NCBI RefSeq assembly: GCF_002995495.1 | Contig: NZ_PVZV01000009.1 | Coordinates: 42,888 to 106,887 of the forward strand | Direction of reading: 5' to 3' | DNA length: 64,000 nt | Source: Actinocorallia populi | GTDB lineage: Bacteria > Actinomycetota > Actinomycetes > Streptosporangiales > Streptosporangiaceae | Part shown: positions 26,511-34,863 of the stretch, one piece after another | How the letters are laid out: each line of letters begins with the position of its first letter | How positions within the stretch are numbered: the stretch's first letter is position 1 | Program-made: the position numbers and the translations under genes | Notes under the pieces: generated by a model | The model's database searches: none | The model's input: the letters and a program-made list of their open reading frames with translations, nothing else | What the model was told of the DNA's origin: nothing

Positions 26511-26621
26511 AGATTCACCGGACATGAGGTCGAGTTGTTCGGTACTCGTGAAGCGAATGCCGATGCCCAGCGGCAGGGCTGGGAGCAGGTGCTGGTGATG
26601 CTCGCCGGGTTCGGGCGGTAG
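26511..26621 (+). pseudogene. Possible SRPBCC/AHSA1-domain remnant (C-terminus only)
   Basis: One reading frame ends at TAG 26619 and reads VELFGTREANADAQRQ followed by GWEQVLVMLAGFGR. This looks like the last strand and C-terminal helix of an SRPBCC (START-like, AHSA1) protein, where a GW..VL..LA helix normally closes the fold. No start codon or upstream domain exists in this frame, since the preceding gene is read in another frame and ends at 26492. Interpreted as a decayed fragment; the short length makes this tentative. Confidence 0.3.
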
Positions 26622-26632
26622 GAGCGGGGGTC

Positions 26633-28189
26633 TCATGATGTCTGGCGGTCGCGGACCACGAGGACCGCGGTGATGAGGGCGGTGGCCAGGGCGACGAGGA
26701 GGGCGCCTGCTCCGGCGTAGGTCTGCAGGCCCTGGGTGATGGCGTCTCGTACGGCGTTGAGGAGGGCCGGGTCGTGGGGCGCGGTCTCCTGGGCGACGGC
26801 GATGCCCTCGTGGATGCTGGTGCGTGCGGTGCGGGCGGTGGCCTCGGGGGTCTCGGGCGGCATGGTCTCGGCTAGCGACGTGCGGTAGACGAACATGCTG
26901 ACCGCGCCGCCGGCCGCGATGCCGAGGGCGGTCCCCAGTTCTCCGCCGACCTCCTGCACGGCGGCCGCCGAACCCGTCTGCTCGGCCGGGGCGCTGGAGA
27001 TGATCAGGTCGCTGACCAGGGCCATCGCCCCGCCGTGGCCGAGGCCGGTGACCGACGCGGCGGCCACGACGAGGGGGAGGGACGCGTCCGCGCCGGCCGC
27101 TACGACCAGCAGCACGCCGCCGAGCGCGGCGACGGCCAGGCCCGCCGCCACGACCACCGCCGGGCGGAGGCGTGCGGCGAGGGCGGGGGCGAGCATCGCC
27201 CCGGCGATGTTCACCACGATGTACGGCAGCGTCCAGAGCCCGGCCTGCAGTGCCGACAGGCCCGCGACCCACTGGAGGTACTGGGTGAACAGGTAGAACG
27301 TGCCGACGACCCCGACGCCGACGAGCAGCAGCGTCGCCAGCGAGGCGGACATGCGGCGGGCGGCCAGGAGGGAGAGGTCGAACAAGGGGTCGGGGAGCCG
27401 CAGCTGCCTGCGGACGAAGACGGCCAGGAGGACCAGTCCCCCTGCGGTGGCGGCGAGGGCGGGCCAGGCTGAGCCCGTGCCGGTCTCCTGCCCGGCGGCG
27501 AGCTCCTGCAGCCCGTAGACCGTGCCGAGCATTCCCGCCACGGAGAGCACGACGCTCGCGGGGTCGAGCCTGACGGTGGTCCGCTCGCGGCGCTCCGGGA
27601 GGAGGGCGGGCCCCGCCAGCAGGAGCAGGAACATGGGCGGCACGTTGATGAGGAAGACCGAACCCCACCAGAAGGACTCCAGCAGCGCCCCGCCCAGGAG
27701 CGGGCCGATCGCCCCGCCGACGGAGAAGGCGCTGAACATGACGGCGATGGCGAGCCGGCGCTGCCCGTCGTCGGGGAACATCGTGCGCAGCAGGGAGAAG
27801 AGCGAGGGCATCAGGGTGGCGCCGGCGATCCCCAGCAGGGCGCGGGCGATGATCAGCATCTGCGCGTCGGCGGAGAACGCCGCGACGGCGGACAGGACGG
27901 CGAACGCCGCGGAGCCGGTCAGCAGGAGCCGCCGCGGGCCGACGCGGTCGCCGAGCCGTCCCATGGTGACGAGGAAGCCGGCGATGAGGAATCCGTAGAC
28001 GTGCACGATCCACAACGCCTGGGTCGCGGTGGCGTCGAGGTCCGTGCTGAGCGCGGGCAGCGCGAAGAACAGCACGGTCAGGTCGGTCGACAACATCAGC
28101 ATGGGCAGCACCAGGAGGGCGAGCCCCGCCCATTCCCGCCGGGTGGCGCGTCCCGTGCCGGGCCGCGCCGTCTCGGTGTCCTCACTCAT
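26633..28189 (-). CDS. DHA2-family MFS exporter
   Basis: A 518-residue transporter with about 14 transmembrane segments. Motif A is GRLGDRVGPRRLLL after TM2, the TM5 motif C region is SVGGAIGPLLGG, and an acidic residue in TM1 (LSTDLTVLFF) resembles QacA/SmvA proteins that export cationic antiseptics. It is divergent from a TetR gene with a 65-bp shared region containing a 28-bp imperfect palindrome, the classic arrangement for substrate-induced efflux. Substrate prediction (quaternary or lipophilic cations) is inference from family resemblance. Confidence 0.92.
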   Translation of the reverse strand: MSEDTETARPGTGRATRREWAGLALLVLPMLMLSTDLTVLFFALPALSTDLDATATQALWIVHVYGFLIAGFLVTMGRLGDRVGPRRLLLTGSAAFAVLSAVAAFSADAQMLIIARALLGIAGATLMPSLFSLLRTMFPDDGQRRLAIAVMFSAFSVGGAIGPLLGGALLESFWWGSVFLINVPPMFLLLLAGPALLPERRERTTVRLDPASVVLSVAGMLGTVYGLQELAAGQETGTGSAWPALAATAGGLVLLAVFVRRQLRLPDPLFDLSLLAARRMSASLATLLLVGVGVVGTFYLFTQYLQWVAGLSALQAGLWTLPYIVVNIAGAMLAPALAARLRPAVVVAAGLAVAALGGVLLVVAAGADASLPLVVAAASVTGLGHGGAMALVSDLIISSAPAEQTGSAAAVQEVGGELGTALGIAAGGAVSMFVYRTSLAETMPPETPEATARTARTSIHEGIAVAQETAPHDPALLNAVRDAITQGLQTYAGAGALLVALATALITAVLVVRDRQTS

Positions 28190-28210
28190 GGTGTCGCCTC
28201 CTCGGCTCGA

Positions 28211-28238
28211 TTATGTTCCGTGCCGCAACGTAACATAA
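28211..28238. promoter_or_regulatory. TetR operator between divergent MFS and tetR genes
   Basis: Imperfect dyad with arms TTATGTT.CGT and ACG.AACATAA around a 6-bp centre, in the only AT-rich part of the 65-bp gap. It abuts the TAGGCT -10 hexamer (28242-28247) of tetR and covers the leftward promoter region, so one bound dimer pair could repress both genes. Confidence 0.7.
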
Positions 28239-28254
28239 CTGTAGGCTGAAGACC

Positions 28255-28941
28255 ATGGCGAGCCGGCGCAGTTCCACCACCCGCGGGGCCGGGGGCCGCC
28301 CCCGCGACCCCCATATCGACGAAGCCGTCATAGCGGCGACGCTGGAGGTGCTCGCCGAGACGGGCTACCCCGGCCTGACGCTGGAGGAGGTCGCCCGCAG
28401 GGCCGGCACCTCGCGTCCGGCGATCTACCGCCGGTGGGCGGGCCGCGCGCGGCTCGCCCTCGCCGCGATCGCGTCACGGCTGGACGTGCCCGCGCCGCCG
28501 GACACCGGATGCACGCTGTGCGACCTGGCGGAGGGCTTCAACGTCTTCCTCGCCGCCTACCGGACGATCCGCCCGGACGTGCTCAGCTCCCTGTACGCCG
28601 AGTGCGCACCCGACCCGGAACTCCAGGCGCGCTACCTGGAGACCGTCATCGAACCGTCCCGTCGCGCGGTCGGCGAGACGCTCGACCGCGCCGTCGCCCG
28701 CGGCGACCTGCGCCCCGACACCGACCGGGAGCAGCTGCTCGACGTCTTCGGATCGCTGGTCCACTACCGAGCCCTGTTCGGCCGCCGCCACATGAGCGAC
28801 ACCGAGGCCGAAAAGGTCGTCGAGACCCTCCTCCACGGAGTGGCCGTGGACTACCCCGCACTCCTGGCCCGCAGCGAGGCCCTGGAGCAAGCGCATCCGG
28901 AGGCCTCGACGGCCCACCACGCCCACCCGTCGGCTTCCTGA
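28255..28941 (+). CDS. TetR-family regulator of the divergent MFS exporter
   Basis: A 228-residue TetR/AcrR regulator with an RGAGGRPRDPHID tail typical of this subgroup and DNA-binding segment GYPGLTLEEVARRAGTSRPAIYRRW (the recognition helix ends in YRRW). The effector domain carries C-terminal residues resembling the TetR_C_16-like group. ATG 28255 lies seven bases after the TAGGCT hexamer without a ribosome-binding site, so the message is likely leaderless. Divergent orientation and the shared palindrome point to control of the MFS gene and itself. Confidence 0.9.
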   Translation: MASRRSSTTRGAGGRPRDPHIDEAVIAATLEVLAETGYPGLTLEEVARRAGTSRPAIYRRWAGRARLALAAIASRLDVPAPPDTGCTLCDLAEGFNVFLAAYRTIRPDVLSSLYAECAPDPELQARYLETVIEPSRRAVGETLDRAVARGDLRPDTDREQLLDVFGSLVHYRALFGRRHMSDTEAEKVVETLLHGVAVDYPALLARSEALEQAHPEASTAHHAHPSAS

Positions 28942-29154
28942 CCGCCGAAGGCCGCCCGAAGGCGCCGCCTCCTCAGCGGAGAGAGGCGAACGCGGGATGG
29001 TTCTGCAGGCCGGAGCCCGCAGACGAACCAGGCGTTCGTACTCCGCGGGTCGCGGGCGGCGGGGGTGTCGTACCGCCGTGGTCGACAGGCCGGGGAGCGG
29101 AGACAGGCCGTGCGGGGGACGCCGGGCGGGCCGGGGGTTCGTAGGCTGGCGTTC

Positions 29155-30300
29155 ATGGTGAGCGGAGGTCTTCGGTTGCGGGGCCGGTCCTGGGGGCGGG
29201 GAGCGGATGGCGTGGTCGCGGCTCTGGTGTTCGTCCTGGTGGGGGTGGGCAGCCTGCGGTCGCTGATCGGGCCGAGGCACGAGGCCTGGGTGGTCACGAT
29301 CCTGTGCTGGGTGCTGCTCGCGGCGGTGTGCGGGGCGTTGTACTTCAGCCGCCGCAGGCCCGTCGCCGTCGCCTTCTTCGTGCTGGCGGCCACGATCTGC
29401 CACTACCTCGTGAGCGCCTATGACGGGCCGCTGCTGGTCGCGTTCATCGTGGCGCTGTACTGGGTCGCGGCCGAAGGGCATCTGTGGGCGGCCATCGGGC
29501 TGGCCTCCCTGGCCGTGATCCTGACGGGCGCGGGGACGTTGTCGGGGAACGAGGACGTCAACGGCGTCGCCCTGTTCATGCTGGTCGGCTGGCTGGTGGC
29601 GGTGGTCGCGGTCGGCTGGGTGCGGTACGGCCACCAGGCGTACGCGCTGGAACGGGAGCAGCGGGCGGCCACCGAGGAGCGGCTGCGCATCGCCCGCGAG
29701 CTGCACGACGTCGTCGGCCACCACCTGTCGCTGATCAACGTCCAGTCGGCGGCGGCGCTGCGCCGGCTCACGCGGTACCCGGAACGCGGCACCGCGCAGG
29801 CCGAGGAGGCGCTGGGAGCGGTCAAGGAGGCCAGCGGGGAGGCGCTGCGCGAGCTGCGGTCCACCCTCGGCCTGCTCCGGAGGGACGGCGAGGAGGCGCC
29901 TACCGCGCCCGCCGCGGGCCTGGACAGGATCGGCGACCTGGTGGCGTCGGCACGCGTCGCGGGGCTCGAGGTGCGGACGCGCGTCACCGGCGAGCCCGTC
30001 CCGCTGCCCACCGAGGTCGACCTGGCGGCCTACCGCATCGTGCAGGAGTCCCTCACCAACGTCACCCGCCACGCCCGGGCCCGCGAGGTCGTCATCAGCG
30101 TCGAACACGCGCCCGGCCTGGTGGCGGTGGAGGTCTCCGACGACGGGCGGGGCCCTGCGGAGAACACGACCGGAACCGGCATCATGGGCATGCGTGAACG
30201 CGCCCGCGCCCTGGGCGGAGACCTGACCGCGGGCCCCCGCGAGGGCGGTGGTTTCACGGTGCGGGCCCGCTTCCCCCACGAGAACGGAGCACGTCGATGA
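29155..30300 (+). CDS. NarL-type two-component histidine kinase
   Basis: A 381-residue sensor kinase. Five or six transmembrane segments occupy residues ~20-150, followed by the HisKA_3 dimerisation domain with the phospho-acceptor in IARELHDVVGHHLS and the HATPase domain with N-box QESLTNVTRHA and G-box SDDGRG. There is no distinct extracellular domain, so the membrane segments probably sense the stimulus. ATG 29155 is seven bases after TAGGCT, suggesting a leaderless start. Its stop overlaps the regulator start by ATGA. The 213-bp upstream gap contains nothing else recognisable. Confidence 0.9.
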   Translation: MVSGGLRLRGRSWGRGADGVVAALVFVLVGVGSLRSLIGPRHEAWVVTILCWVLLAAVCGALYFSRRRPVAVAFFVLAATICHYLVSAYDGPLLVAFIVALYWVAAEGHLWAAIGLASLAVILTGAGTLSGNEDVNGVALFMLVGWLVAVVAVGWVRYGHQAYALEREQRAATEERLRIARELHDVVGHHLSLINVQSAAALRRLTRYPERGTAQAEEALGAVKEASGEALRELRSTLGLLRRDGEEAPTAPAAGLDRIGDLVASARVAGLEVRTRVTGEPVPLPTEVDLAAYRIVQESLTNVTRHARAREVVISVEHAPGLVAVEVSDDGRGPAENTTGTGIMGMRERARALGGDLTAGPREGGGFTVRARFPHENGARR

Positions 30301-30965
30301 TCAGGGTGGTGCTGGCCGACGACCAGCGTCTGGTGCGTGCCGGATTCCGGTCGATCCTCGAGGACGAGGACGACGTCGAGGTGGTCGGCGAGGCCGGGGA
30401 CGGCGACCAGGCGGTGGCGGCCTGCCGGGAAACGCGCCCGGACGTGGTCCTCATGGACGTGCGCATGCCCGGCACCGACGGCCTGGAGGCGACGCGGCGC
30501 ATCACCGCCGACCCGCGGCTGGACGGCGTCAGGGTCGTCATCCTGACCACCTTCGACCTGGACGACTACGTCTACAGCGCGCTGCGGGCGGGCGCCAGCG
30601 GCTTCCTGCTCAAGGACACCGACCCCGACGAGCTGCTCCACGCCGTGCGGGCGGCGCACCGGGGCGACGCCCTGATCACCCCGTCGGTCACGCGCCGGCT
30701 CATCGCCGAGTTCGCCGGTCGGGTCAAGCCGCCGGCGCCCGCCCCGGCCCTCAACGCCCTCACCGCGCGGGAGCGCGAGGTCATGGAGCTCGTCGCCGCG
30801 GGGCTGACCAACGACGAGATCGCCGCCCGCCTGGTCCTCAGCCCGGCGACCGCCAAGACCCACGTCAGCCGGATCCTCACCAAGCTGGCCGTCCGCGACC
30901 GCTCCCAGCTCGTCGTCCTGGCCTACGAGTCGGGCATGGTGCGGCCCGGCTGGTTCGGCGGCTGA
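30297..30965 (+). CDS. NarL/FixJ-family response regulator
   Basis: A 222-residue response regulator: receiver domain with the phospho-acceptor aspartate in DVVLMDVRMPGTDG, acidic pocket LADDQ, conserved T and K (LTTFD, FLLKD), and a LuxR-type helix-turn-helix (LTAREREVMELVAAGLTN, then SPATAKTHVSRILTKL). It is the cognate partner of the overlapping kinase. The small membrane protein and MMPL transporter that follow in the same direction about 100 bp later are plausible targets, which is inference from order. Confidence 0.94.
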   Translation: MIRVVLADDQRLVRAGFRSILEDEDDVEVVGEAGDGDQAVAACRETRPDVVLMDVRMPGTDGLEATRRITADPRLDGVRVVILTTFDLDDYVYSALRAGASGFLLKDTDPDELLHAVRAAHRGDALITPSVTRRLIAEFAGRVKPPAPAPALNALTAREREVMELVAAGLTNDEIAARLVLSPATAKTHVSRILTKLAVRDRSQLVVLAYESGMVRPGWFGG

Positions 30966-31068
30966 CTCCCGGAGTACCCGCGGCCCGCGCCGTACGACCG
31001 GGGGAGTAGCGCGGGTGTCGGCTCCAGGCCGATGCCGCGGCGGGAGCCCTGCGCCGACGCTGGGCGGC

Positions 31069-31302
31069 ATGCAGACACCACCTCATGTCCAAGTCAGGGC
31101 CGGGCTCGTCGGCCTGCTGGCCGGCGGGGCCGCCGGCTTCCTCCTGCTCGACGCGGCCGCGGCCCTCCTCGCGGTCGCCCTCGGGCGGACTCCGGCGCGG
31201 GACGGCGAACCGGTCGCCCTGATCGTCGCGGTGCCGGCGGTCTGCGCGGTGCTGGGCTGCCTGGTGTCCTTCCGCTTCGCACGGCGGAAGGGCGGCCGGT
31301 AG
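31069..31302 (+). CDS. Small two-helix membrane protein
   Basis: A 77-residue protein with two clear hydrophobic helices (GLVGLLAGGAAGFLLLDAAAALLAV and ALIVAVPAVCAVLGCLVSF) and a basic C-terminal tail RFARRKGGR, so both ends are probably cytoplasmic. ATG 31069 is the first start that leads straight into the hydrophobic region. It lies two bases upstream of the MMPL transporter gene and is likely translated together with it; an accessory role for that transporter is possible. No family assignment. Confidence 0.65.
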   Translation: MQTPPHVQVRAGLVGLLAGGAAGFLLLDAAAALLAVALGRTPARDGEPVALIVAVPAVCAVLGCLVSFRFARRKGGR

Positions 31303-31304
31303 CC

Positions 31305-33476
31305 ATGGCGACACGTGCGACGACGGGACTGCCGGGACGGATGGCTTCCTGGGCGCAGCGGCACCGCTGGAGCGCTCTGCTCCTGTGGGTGCTCACGGTG
31401 GCGGCGCTCACCGCCGGATCCCAGGCGGTCGGCGGCGCCTACCAGAACGACTTCTCGCTCCCGGGCACGGATTCGCAGGCGGCCCTGGAGCTGATGGAGC
31501 GGCACGGCGCGGAGCAGGCGGGCGCGAGCATCCAGATCGTCCTCCAGAACGACCGCGGGCTCGAAGGCGACCGGCCGCACGTCGAGCGGATGCTCACGGC
31601 GGTGCGCGGCCTGCCCTTCGTCACCGACGTCCGCAGCCCGTACGACGGGGCGCTGTCCGGGGACGGCACCATCGGGTACGCCTCGGTCGCCCTCGACGCC
31701 CCGTCCGAGGACGTGCCCGCGGCGGACGTCAGGGAGCTCATCGACACCGCGAGCTCGGCCGCCGGGGACGGGACGCGCGTCGAGTTCGGCGGGGGGCCCG
31801 TGCAGAACGCGGCCGAGTCGGGCGGCGGGGCGGCCGAGGGGGCGGGCATGCTCGCCGCGCTGGTCATCCTCGTCCTGCTCTTCGGTTCGCTGCTGTCGGC
31901 GGCGGTGCCGCTGATCACCGCGATCTTCGCGGTGGGCGGCGCGCTCGGCCTGATCACCCTGGCCTCGCACGTCTTCACGATCGCCGACTTCACCCCGCCG
32001 ATCATGATGCTGGTGGGCCTGGGCGTCGGCGTGGACTACGCGCTGCTCATCTTCTACCGCTACCGGCACCAGCTCCTGGACGGCGACGACCCGCGGACCG
32101 CCGCCCGTACCGCCCTGGACGCCGCGGGCCGGACGGTCTTCTTCGCCGGGTGCACCGTCATCATCGCGCTGCTCGGCCTGGTCGTCCTCGGCCTCGGTTC
32201 GCTGCAGGGCGTCGCGCTGGCCGTGGCCCTGACCGTCCTGGTCACCATGGCCGCCTCGCTGACCCTGCTCCCCGCCCTGCTGGCGTTCTTCGGCGGGCGC
32301 ATCGAACGCCACGTCCGCAGGAGCGCGGCCAAGGCCGAGGCCAGGGGCCGCCGGGAGGGGCGCCGCTGGCACGCGCTCGCCGGAGCCGTGCAGCGCCGCC
32401 CGCTGAGCGCACTGCTGGTCGCGGTGTCCGCGCTGCTGGCGCTGGCCGCGCCTGCGCTCGGCCTGCGCCTGGGGTTCGGGGACGCCGGCAACAACGCGCC
32501 CGAGAGCACCACGAGGCAGGCCTACGACCTGCTCGCCGAAGGCTTCGGGCCCGGCTTCAACGGCCCGCTCGTCCTGGTCGTCCAGGGCGGCGAGCCCGCG
32601 GCTCTGCGGTTGCGGACCGTGCTGGAGCGGACCGACGGCATCGCCGCGACCGTCCCGCCGTGGCCCACCGAGGACGGGAGGCTGCACACGCTGATCGCCT
32701 TCCCCGACACCGCTCCGCAGGACGAGGCCACCGCGGACCTCGTCCACCGCCTCCGCGACGACGTCCTGCCCCCGCTCGCCCGGGAGAACGGCGCCCGCTA
32801 CCTCGTCGGGGGCCCGACCGCGGCCACCCAGGACTTCGCGGACGCCGTCGCGTCGCGCATGCCGCTGTTCGTGGCGGTCGTCGTCGGGCTGTCCTCGCTG
32901 CTCCTGCTGGTGGTCTTCCGGTCGCTGCTGATCCCCGTCAAGGCGGCCCTCCTCAACCTGCTCTCGGTGGCGGCCGCCCTGGGCACCATCGTCCTGGTCT
33001 TCCAGCACGGCTGGTTCGGCGTTCCCGAAGGACCCATCGAGGCCTTCCTCCCCGTCATGATCTTCGCGATCGTGTTCGGCCTCTCGATGGACTACGAGGT
33101 CTTCCTCATCTCCCGCATCCACGAGGAGTGGGAGCGCACCCGGGACCCGTCCCTGGCCGTCCGCGCCGGCCTCGCCGCCACCGGCAAGGTCATCACCGCC
33201 GCCGCGGCCATCATGATCGTGGTCTTCGCCGCCTTCGTCCTCAGCCCCGACCGCATGCTCCAGCAGTTCGGCCTGGGCCTGGCCTCCGCCGTCCTCCTGG
33301 ACGCCGTGGTCATCCGCTGCCTGATCGTCCCGGCCGCGATGCAGCTCATGGGGACCCGGGCCTGGTGGCTGCCCTCCCCGCTGGCGCGCCTCCTGCCGAA
33401 GGTCGAGCTGGAGCGCCAGGAACCCGCCCCCGCCGTACGGGAGCCGGCCGCGGCCGAACCGGAGCCGAGGGCCTGA
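31305..33476 (+). CDS. MMPL-family RND transporter
   Basis: A 723-residue MMPL protein of the RND superfamily, which moves lipids, siderophores or drugs across the membrane using proton motive force. Two repeats of one helix, a large extracytoplasmic porter domain and five helices are apparent. The key GVGVDYALLIFYRYR and GLSMDYEVFLISRI motifs (with the proton-relay Asp-Tyr pairs in TM4 and TM10) are intact. ATG 31305 follows the upstream small membrane protein by two bases. A perfect 40-bp palindrome ends the transcript at 33491-33530. Substrate unknown; actinomycete MMPLs often export lipids or polyketides. Confidence 0.93.
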   Translation: MATRATTGLPGRMASWAQRHRWSALLLWVLTVAALTAGSQAVGGAYQNDFSLPGTDSQAALELMERHGAEQAGASIQIVLQNDRGLEGDRPHVERMLTAVRGLPFVTDVRSPYDGALSGDGTIGYASVALDAPSEDVPAADVRELIDTASSAAGDGTRVEFGGGPVQNAAESGGGAAEGAGMLAALVILVLLFGSLLSAAVPLITAIFAVGGALGLITLASHVFTIADFTPPIMMLVGLGVGVDYALLIFYRYRHQLLDGDDPRTAARTALDAAGRTVFFAGCTVIIALLGLVVLGLGSLQGVALAVALTVLVTMAASLTLLPALLAFFGGRIERHVRRSAAKAEARGRREGRRWHALAGAVQRRPLSALLVAVSALLALAAPALGLRLGFGDAGNNAPESTTRQAYDLLAEGFGPGFNGPLVLVVQGGEPAALRLRTVLERTDGIAATVPPWPTEDGRLHTLIAFPDTAPQDEATADLVHRLRDDVLPPLARENGARYLVGGPTAATQDFADAVASRMPLFVAVVVGLSSLLLLVVFRSLLIPVKAALLNLLSVAAALGTIVLVFQHGWFGVPEGPIEAFLPVMIFAIVFGLSMDYEVFLISRIHEEWERTRDPSLAVRAGLAATGKVITAAAAIMIVVFAAFVLSPDRMLQQFGLGLASAVLLDAVVIRCLIVPAAMQLMGTRAWWLPSPLARLLPKVELERQEPAPAVREPAAAEPEPRA

Positions 33477-33490
33477 GCCCGTCGAGGCGT

Positions 33491-33530
33491 CCCGGCGGCG
33501 CCCGTCTCCGCGGAGACGGGCGCCGCCGGG
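33491..33530. terminator. 40-bp perfect palindrome, bidirectional terminator
   Basis: The two 20-base halves, beginning CCCGGCGGCG and meeting at CTCCG/CGGAG, are perfectly complementary. It lies between convergent MMPL and marR genes, 14 bp after one stop and 4 bp before the other, so it can end both transcripts. No T-tract. Confidence 0.8.
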
Positions 33531-33534
33531 CGGG

Positions 33535-33984
33535 TCAGGGCTGCTGCCAGGAGCGCTGGGCGCGGGCGACGCGCTCCAGTGCCGTCTTGAAGGTCCGGTA
33601 GGCGTCGTCGCCCAGCTCCAGGCGGTGGCGCTGCTCGATCAGGGCCAGGATGGCGCGGGCCTTGTCGATCTCGTCGAGTCCGGACTCGGTGGGGACGACG
33701 AGTTTGGCCCGCCGGTCGCGCGGATCGGGTTCGCGGCGCACGTAGCCGAGTTCGACCAGCTCGTCGACGATCACCCCGACGATCTGCTTGTGCTGGCCGG
33801 AGCGCTGGGCCAGTTCGGTGGCACGGGCGCCGTCGGGGGGCAGGAACGCCAGCACGGTGCCGTGCCGCGGCCGTACGTGGCGGTGGCCCTGCTCGGCCAG
33901 CCGCGCGAACAGCTCCTCCTGCACAGAGCGCCCGAGTTGCCCGACCAGCATGCCCAGATCCGCCTCTCGCGCGGTGTCGGCCAT
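33535..33984 (-). CDS. MarR-family transcriptional regulator
   Basis: A 149-residue MarR protein with N-terminal dimer helix (VGQLGRSVQEELFARLAEQG), helix-turn-helix region ATELAQRSGQHKQIVGVIVDELV and wing DRRAKLVVPTESG. ATG 33984 follows GGAGG closely; an in-frame GTG at 34005 would overlap the palindrome just upstream. It is divergent from the DUF1801-like gene across about 100 AT-rich bases with an inverted repeat, so it probably controls itself and perhaps that neighbour. Confidence 0.88.
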   Translation of the reverse strand: MADTAREADLGMLVGQLGRSVQEELFARLAEQGHRHVRPRHGTVLAFLPPDGARATELAQRSGQHKQIVGVIVDELVELGYVRREPDPRDRRAKLVVPTESGLDEIDKARAILALIEQRHRLELGDDAYRTFKTALERVARAQRSWQQP

Positions 33985-33998
33985 GGCGGCCTCCAATC

Positions 33999-34017
33999 TA
34001 GTCACGAAGCTTGACTA
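33999..34017. promoter_or_regulatory. Candidate MarR operator
   Basis: TAGTCA and TGACTA flank a 7-bp spacer immediately upstream of the marR start at 33984, in AT-rich sequence. A second short dyad (AATC/GATT near 34024-34033) lies next to it. Location supports autoregulation. Confidence 0.5.
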
Positions 34018-34085
34018 TCAACAATCGTGATTATACATTGTTCTCAGTCGAACTCCCCGGACATCCCCGCCCCGAAGGAGCACCC

Positions 34086-34436
34086 GTGACCAGCGAAGCC
34101 GTCGACCAGTACGTCCAGGCCAAGGTCCTGCCGCAGCACCGCCCGACCGTCGAGGCGCTGCGGGCCCTGATGGCCGAATGCGCCCCGGACGCCGCGGAGG
34201 GGATCAGCTACGGATCCCCCGCCTGGCGCGGGGAGAAGATCCTGGCCATCATCAGCGCCAGCAAGACCCACATCACCTTCGCCTTCGAGCGCGGCGCCGA
34301 GTTCGCCGACGACCACGGCCACCTCCAGGGCGTGGGAAAGAAGACGCGCCACGTGAAGATCAAGACCCCCGACGCCCTCGACGCCCCCGCCCTGCGCGAC
34401 TACATCGCCCAGGCCGTCGCCCTCGACCGGGCCTAG
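34086..34436 (+). CDS. DUF1801/YdhG-like small protein
   Basis: A 116-residue protein of the YdhG/DUF1801 type. Family features are the N-terminal VDQYVQAKVLPQHRPTVEALRALMAE helices, the ISYGSPAWRGEKILAII core and the ITFAFERGAEF strand followed by TRHVKIKT. Bacillus members are called iron (frataxin-like) chaperones, but for most the role is not proven. GTG 34086 is preceded by GAAGGAG. It is divergent from marR with operator-like sequence between them, so it may respond to the same signal. Confidence 0.8.
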   Translation: MTSEAVDQYVQAKVLPQHRPTVEALRALMAECAPDAAEGISYGSPAWRGEKILAIISASKTHITFAFERGAEFADDHGHLQGVGKKTRHVKIKTPDALDAPALRDYIAQAVALDRA

Positions 34437-34494
34437 GCGCGGGCGGCGACGCCCAAGGCGTGCAGAAAGGGCCGACGGCCCTGACACGACGACA

Positions 34495-34517
34495 GGCCCG
34501 GCGGTCTCCGCCGGGCC
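34495..34517 (+). terminator. Terminator-like hairpin after the DUF1801-like gene
   Basis: Ten-base perfect arms GGCCCGGCGG/CCGCCGGGCC around a 3-base loop. The rest of the gap to 34863 (about 345 bp) shows no credible gene in any frame; it holds only a strong AAGGAGG ribosome-binding site at its right end. Confidence 0.6.
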
Positions 34518-34863
34518 CGCCGCCTGTGTCCCCCTGAAGCGCGGAGCCGCGTCACGGACCGGACCGGCGGCGCTGGTAGGAGAGCGTCCGGCCGCCCAGC
34601 AGGGGGACCCGGGACGGCACCCTCGCCGCGTTCGCCTGCGCCGCCCTCCGGCAGGACGCCCGGCCACCGGCCTGAACGGCCCGCCGCGAGCGCCCTGCGG
34701 CCCATGCGCGGCGGTGCAGGCGCTGCCGGCCCCGCGCCCGTTGTGGGGGAGGCCTCCGGGGAGCGATGTGTCCTGTGCCCGGTTCCGGGGAAGGGACAAG
34801 GCCTACAGGGGGAGAGGCACGCCGTGCCCACCGCGTTTCCTCCTGTTCCCGCGAAGGAGGAAA

